From Planctomycetota bacterium (lineage in GTDB: Bacteria; Planctomycetota; MHYJ01; JACPRB01), in contig JACQFK010000379.1 of the NCBI GenBank assembly GCA_016200125.1, forward strand, positions 1-9,433: DNA of 9,433 bases. Reading direction: 5' to 3'. The notes below the pieces were generated by a model. The model made no database searches. It was not told the DNA's origin and saw only the letters and a program-made list of their open reading frames with translations. This document shows positions 6,274 to 9,433 of the stretch, one piece after another (the first letter of the stretch is position 1; the number at the start of each line of letters is the position of its first letter). The position numbers and the translations under genes were made by a program.

Positions 6274-7941
6274 ATGCACCCCTCTCGACGGGAGTTTCTC
6301 GCGGGCGCCGCGTCTCTTCCGCTGGCCCTCGGCTGCGGCGGCGCCGCCGTCCCCCAAGGAGGCGTCGTGACGACCGGAGCGGCCGCCACCAGCCAGCGCT
6401 TCGCCTCCGAGGCGGCCGTCGCCGTCCTGCGCGAGGGCGGGAACGCCGCCGACGCCGCGGTCGCCGCCGCGGCGGCCCTCAATCTCACCGAGCCGATGTC
6501 CACCGGCCTGGGCGGCGACATGTTCGCGCTCTTCTACGACGCGAACACGAAGAAGATCAGCGCCTTGAACGGGTCGGGCCGCGCTCCCGCCGGGCTCTCC
6601 ATCGACCTGCTTCGCAAGCAGGGGCTCGATCCGCTGCCCGCCCACCATGCCCACGCCGCCACGGTTCCGGGCGCCTGCGCCGGATGGTGCGACCTGATCG
6701 CGCGGCACGGAACCCTGCCCCTCCCGAGGATCCTGGCTCCGGCGATCCGGCTGGCGGAGGACGGCTACCCCGTGGCCGCCTGGACCGCCCATGGCTGGGC
6801 GGGCGGACGCTCGCTGCTCAAGGGTCCGGGGGCCCGCGACCTGACGATCGAGGGCCGGGCGCCGCGGGAGGGGGAGACGTTCCGGAATCCGGCCCTCGCG
6901 CGGACCTTCAAGGCCATCGCCTCGGGAGGGAAAGACGCTTACTATAGAGGAGAGCCCGGCAAGGCGGTCGTCGCCGCCCTCCGGCAGGAAGGCGGCGTGA
7001 TGACCGCCGAGGATCTCGCCGCCCACGAGTCCACCTGGGTGGAGCCGATCAGCACGACCTACCGGAGCATGCGGGTCTGGGAGTGCCCCCCGAACGGCCA
7101 GGGCATCACCGCGCTCATCGCCCTTAACATATTGGAAGGATTCGACCTCAAGGGCCAGGACCCGATGGGTCCGGAACGCTGGCATCTCCTCATCGAGGCG
7201 ATGAGGATCGCTTTTGCCGACACCCGGTGGTATGTCGCCGACCCCCAGGTTTCCAGGGTCCCGATCGCCGAACTCCTGTCGAAGGACTATGCGGCGAAGC
7301 GGCGGACTCTCTTCAATCCGAAAAAGGCTGCGGTGGACGTCCGGCATGGATCGCCCGTGGCGGGGTCGGACACGGTTTACTTCTGCGTGGTGGACGGCTG
7401 GGGAAACGCCTGTTCGTTCATCAACTCCAACTACATGGGGTTCGGCACCGGCATCGTTCCCGAAGGCTGCGGCTTCTCCCTGCAGAACCGCGGGGCCTGC
7501 TTCGTGACCGATCCTTCCCACCCCAATGCCCTCGCCCCCCGGAAACGACCCTATCACACCATCATCCCCGCCCTGATGACCCGGTCGGACGGCTCCCTCT
7601 ATGCGCCCTTTGGAGTGATGGGCGGCTTCATGCAGCCCCAGGGCCATGTCCAGGTGGCGGTCGGGATCGTGGACGATGGACTCGAGCCTCAGCCCGTACT
7701 GGACCGTCCCCGCTTCTGCGTCCAGCCGGTGGACGGGGACGATTCCCGGGTCCACCTGGAGGCCGGCGTTCCCGCCCCCACGGTCGCCGCACTCCGGGAA
7801 CGGGGCCATGCTCTGGTTCCGGGCGTCTCGGGGTATGGTCGGGCTCTTTTCGGCCGGGGCCAGGTGATCCGGCGGGATGCCGACGGAACCCTCACGGCGG
7901 GAAGCGACCCCCGGGCGGACGGCGGTGCCAAGTATCTTTGA
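6274..7941 (+). CDS. gamma-glutamyltransferase-family enzyme, Tat-exported lipoprotein
   Basis: A 555-residue Ntn-hydrolase of the gamma-glutamyltransferase/acylase family. These enzymes cleave gamma-glutamyl bonds (for example in glutathione) and transfer or hydrolyse the glutamyl group; some relatives are cephalosporin acylases. Family features in order: ATSQRFASEAAVAVLREGGNAADAAVAAA (start of the large subunit), LTEPMSTGLGGDMFALFYD (71-89), NGSGRAP (99-105, the Arg expected to bind the glutamyl carboxylate), VPGACAGW, GGVMTAEDLA, then GSDTVYFCVVDGWGNA. Thr367 of this last motif is the expected nucleophile and self-cleavage point, giving a small subunit of ~189 residues. GTGIVPEGCGFSLQNR and MGGFMQPQGHVQ follow. 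The N-terminus has a twin-arginine motif SRREFLA and a lipobox LALGC with Cys21, so export by Tat and lipid anchoring are predicted. ATG 6274 has AGGGAG almost touching it (short spacing). Length is normal for the family. Clusters of rare codons (TAT AGA GGA near 6945; CTT AAC ATA TTG near 7123) contrast with neighbouring genes. Confidence 0.93.
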   Translation: MHPSRREFLAGAASLPLALGCGGAAVPQGGVVTTGAAATSQRFASEAAVAVLREGGNAADAAVAAAAALNLTEPMSTGLGGDMFALFYDANTKKISALNGSGRAPAGLSIDLLRKQGLDPLPAHHAHAATVPGACAGWCDLIARHGTLPLPRILAPAIRLAEDGYPVAAWTAHGWAGGRSLLKGPGARDLTIEGRAPREGETFRNPALARTFKAIASGGKDAYYRGEPGKAVVAALRQEGGVMTAEDLAAHESTWVEPISTTYRSMRVWECPPNGQGITALIALNILEGFDLKGQDPMGPERWHLLIEAMRIAFADTRWYVADPQVSRVPIAELLSKDYAAKRRTLFNPKKAAVDVRHGSPVAGSDTVYFCVVDGWGNACSFINSNYMGFGTGIVPEGCGFSLQNRGACFVTDPSHPNALAPRKRPYHTIIPALMTRSDGSLYAPFGVMGGFMQPQGHVQVAVGIVDDGLEPQPVLDRPRFCVQPVDGDDSRVHLEAGVPAPTVAALRERGHALVPGVSGYGRALFGRGQVIRRDADGTLTAGSDPRADGGAKYL

Positions 7942-8043
7942 CAGGGGCGGCGTTTTTCGACCGAATTTCGAATCCATTTGCCGGGGACTGTCGTTTGATC
8001 GTAGGGGGTGGCTGTCCGGGTGGGCGGCGGGCGATCCTAAACC

Positions 8044-8072
8044 TTGATTCCGGAAGCCCGCGCGACTAAATT
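8044..8072 (+). promoter_or_regulatory. candidate sigma-70-type promoter for the LRR/metal-module gene
   Basis: TTGATT (8044-8049) and TAAATT (8067-8072) are separated by exactly 17 nt, each matching the consensus at 4 of 6 positions, ~70 bp upstream of ATG 8142. The rest of the 200-bp gap (7942-8141) holds no open gene. An 8-bp direct repeat TTCTTACA occurs at 8071-8078 and 8121-8128. Confidence 0.4.
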
Positions 8073-8141
8073 CTTACACCCGGTACAGAAACCCCGCTGT
8101 CGAGCGTAATTCAGGAGTGGTTCTTACATAAGGGAATAGGC

Positions 8142-9433
8142 ATGAAGACTCTCTCGCTCGCCCTCACATTCCTGCTGGCCGCCGCGGTGGCGCGCGCCCA
8201 GGAGGAGCAGCTTCCGACGGCTCCGCCTGCCGACGCCCAGGCGGTCCAGAAGATCAACGGCCTCGGCGGCGGGGCGATGCCCCTGGCGGCCAACACGAAC
8301 CTGCTGAGCGTCAACTTCAGCCTCGCGGGCGCCAAGATCGACGACGCCGCGCTGGAGTCGCTGAAGGGCGTGACCGAGCAGCTCGTCTGGCTCAACCTCG
8401 CCAACACGAGCGTGACCGACGGCGGGCTGAAGGCCCTCGCGGGCCTGAAGAACCTCCGCCGCCTCCACCTGGAGAAGACCGGCGTCGGGGACGACGGGCT
8501 CGCCTCGGTGAAGGGCCTGGCCGAGCTCCAGTACCTCAACCTGTACGGCACGAAGGTGACGGACAAGGGCCTCGCCCATCTGGGCGGCCTCAAGAAGCTT
8601 AAGAACGTCTATCTCTGGCAGACGGCGGTGACGGACGGCGGCGCGGCCGAGCTGGCCAAGGCGCTCCCGGGCGTCTACATCAACCGCGGCATCGACCCGC
8701 CCGCGAAGGTGGTGGAGATCGCGGCGCCGACCCCCGCGGTGGCGGCGGCGAAGCCCATCAACGCGAAGTGCCCCCTGACCGGGAAGGACATCGACGGCGC
8801 CAAGACCTCGACCTACAAGACCCAGCTGATCGCCTTCTGCTGCGACAACTGCAAGGGCAAGTTTGACGCGGAGCCGGCCAAGTTCATCGGCAAGGTCGCC
8901 GAGTTCAAGGAGCCCGCCGAGAAGAAGGAAGACAAGAAGGAAGAGAAGAAGGACGACAAGAAGGCGATCAACACCAAGTGCCCGCTCGCGGGGAAGGATG
9001 TGGACCCCGCGGTGACCTTCACCTACAAGGGCCAGGTGATCGGATTCTGCTGCAAGGATTGTTGCGGCAAGTTCGCGAAGGAGCCCGAGAAGTACATCGA
9101 GAAGGTGAAGGAGTTCAAGAAGGAAGAGAAGAAGTCCGACGCCGGGAACGTGTTCAACGTCTCCTTCGGCGACGCGATCAACAAGAAGTGCCCCATCACG
9201 GGCAAGTACATCGGGAAGGTGAAGGAGTTCAAGAAGAAGAAGTCGGCGGAGGAGATTTCCTTCGACGACGCGATCAACAAGAAGTGCCCCATCACGGGCA
9301 AGGACGTGGTGGCGGGCCGGACGGTGGAATACGAGAAGCAGACGATCGGGTTCTGCTGCGCGGACTGCGTGGGCAAGTTCGAAGGCGATCCGAAGAAGTA
9401 CATCGGCAAGGTGAAGGAGTTCAAGAAGAAGTC
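8142..9433 (+). CDS. secreted leucine-rich-repeat protein with tandem YHS-like CPxxGK/FCCxxC metal modules (3' truncated)
   Basis: The frame is open from ATG 8142 (AAGGGA 6 nt upstream) to the window edge: 430 residues and no stop. Residues 1-19 are a signal peptide with an ARA|Q cleavage site. Residues ~54-182 hold about five leucine-rich repeats of 24 residues (LVWLNLANTSVTDGGLKAL, LRRLHLEKTGVGDDGLASV, LQYLNLYGTKVTDKGLAHL, LKNVYLWQTAVTDGGAAEL), a short solenoid of the type frequent in Planctomycetota. From residue 206 come three 47-residue modules (206-252, 276-322, 378-424) with fixed cysteines at module positions 5, 28, 29 and 32, in the pattern CPxxGKD...Y...xFCCxxCxGKF...P.K(Y/F)I.KV. 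They resemble YHS/TRASH-type domains, which bind transition metals. A 15-residue remnant of a fourth module lies at 346-360. Linkers are Lys/Glu/Asp-rich. The protein is predicted to be periplasmic or extracellular. A metal-binding or metal-sensing role is inferred from the Cys spacing only; the LRR part suggests a protein partner. Confidence 0.88.
   Translation, partial: MKTLSLALTFLLAAAVARAQEEQLPTAPPADAQAVQKINGLGGGAMPLAANTNLLSVNFSLAGAKIDDAALESLKGVTEQLVWLNLANTSVTDGGLKALAGLKNLRRLHLEKTGVGDDGLASVKGLAELQYLNLYGTKVTDKGLAHLGGLKKLKNVYLWQTAVTDGGAAELAKALPGVYINRGIDPPAKVVEIAAPTPAVAAAKPINAKCPLTGKDIDGAKTSTYKTQLIAFCCDNCKGKFDAEPAKFIGKVAEFKEPAEKKEDKKEEKKDDKKAINTKCPLAGKDVDPAVTFTYKGQVIGFCCKDCCGKFAKEPEKYIEKVKEFKKEEKKSDAGNVFNVSFGDAINKKCPITGKYIGKVKEFKKKKSAEEISFDDAINKKCPITGKDVVAGRTVEYEKQTIGFCCADCVGKFEGDPKKYIGKVKEFKKK
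8757..8897 (+). repeat. YHS-like metal module 1 (47 residues)
   Basis: Encodes INAKCPLTGKD...LIAFCCDNCKGKF...FIGKV, residues 206-252 of the protein at 8142. Cysteines are at 210, 233, 234 and 237. It is followed by the longest charged linker of the array (residues ~257-274, almost entirely K, E and D). Confidence 0.85.
8967..9107 (+). repeat. YHS-like metal module 2 (47 residues)
   Basis: Encodes INTKCPLAGKD...VIGFCCKDCCGKF...YIEKV, residues 276-322. It has the same length and Cys positions as modules 1 and 4 (280, 303, 304, 307), plus one extra Cys at 308. Confidence 0.85.
9162..9206 (+). repeat. 45-bp direct repeat, copy A (copy B at 9258-9302)
   Basis: Positions 9162-9206 and 9258-9302 are identical except for one G/A difference (9169 versus 9265). 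The offset is 96 bp, a whole number of codons, so recombination between the copies would keep the frame. A second repeat pair joins the module ends: 9207-9243 and 9399-9433 share the TACATCGG(G/C)AAGGTGAAGG-type sequence. Confidence 0.9.
9177..9221 (+). repeat. truncated YHS-like module 3 (15 residues left)
   Basis: Encodes INKKCPITGK joined directly to YIGKV, residues 346-360. Compared with the 47-residue full modules, 32 residues are missing from the middle, including the whole FCCxxC site; only one of four cysteines (350) remains. The reading frame is kept. The flanking sequence KEFKKKKS is that of a normal module end. Confidence 0.85.
9273..9413 (+). repeat. YHS-like metal module 4 (47 residues)
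   Basis: Encodes INKKCPITGKD...TIGFCCADCVGKF...YIGKV, residues 378-424, with cysteines at 382, 405, 406 and 409. Its first part is nearly identical in DNA to the start of module 3, and its end to the end of module 3. Confidence 0.85.

Noticed and set aside
6241..7977. Open frame on the minus strand (578 codons) opposite the gamma-glutamyltransferase gene
   Set aside because: It lies antisense to an unmistakable enzyme gene and has no recognisable domain.
9023..9424. Minus-strand open frames rich in Phe and Ser opposite the metal-module array (also 8813-9022)
   Set aside because: They are the complement of the AAG/GAG-rich linkers, which reads as Phe/Leu/Ser. The repeated look comes from the sense-strand repeats.
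8757..9433. The repeated region considered as a CRISPR array or satellite
   Set aside because: The repeats are in-frame coding modules with conserved cysteines and unequal spacing, not short identical repeats with unique spacers.

Overview
The window is GC-rich bacterial DNA, densely coding, with strong G/C preference at third codon positions. The best taxonomic hint is the gene at the right edge. It encodes a secreted protein that joins short 24-residue leucine-rich repeats to several CPxxGK...FCCxxC metal-site modules, an architecture I associate with Planctomycetota and related phyla. Signal peptides, a Phe-terminated outer-membrane barrel and a Tat lipoprotein point to a diderm cell. The phylum call is an inference (moderate confidence). 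No rRNA, tRNA, CRISPR array, insertion sequence or phage gene was seen.

Layout. (1) 2-304 (+): the C-terminal end of a Lys/Glu-rich protein of unknown function. (2) 420-2492 (+): a Ski2-like DExH RNA helicase of 690 residues with all core motifs. It converges, with a 16-bp gap, on (3) 2509-3132 (-), a small predicted outer-membrane beta-barrel. (4) 3200-5206 (-): a secreted PHP/CehA-like metallohydrolase candidate that lies upstream of the barrel gene and is probably co-transcribed with it. (5) 5207-5402: a divergent intergenic region with a good sigma-70-type promoter on each strand, whose -10 boxes overlap. (6) 5403-6206 (+): a cytoplasmic HEAT/ARM-type helical repeat protein. (7) 6274-7941 (+): a gamma-glutamyltransferase-family enzyme with a Tat signal and a lipobox, 67 bp downstream and possibly in the same transcript. 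(8) 7942-8141: an intergenic region with a candidate promoter. (9) 8142 to the window edge (+): the LRR plus metal-module protein, which is open at the right edge.

Much of the window therefore encodes cell-envelope proteins: a secreted hydrolase with a barrel, a lipid-anchored gamma-glutamyl hydrolase/transferase, and a secreted LRR/metal-binding protein. The helicase and the HEAT protein are cytoplasmic. I see no evidence that these form one pathway. The feature most worth following up is the tandem metal-module array at 8757-9413. Its third copy has lost its middle, leaving a chimera of the start and end of a module, and the array may continue beyond the window.
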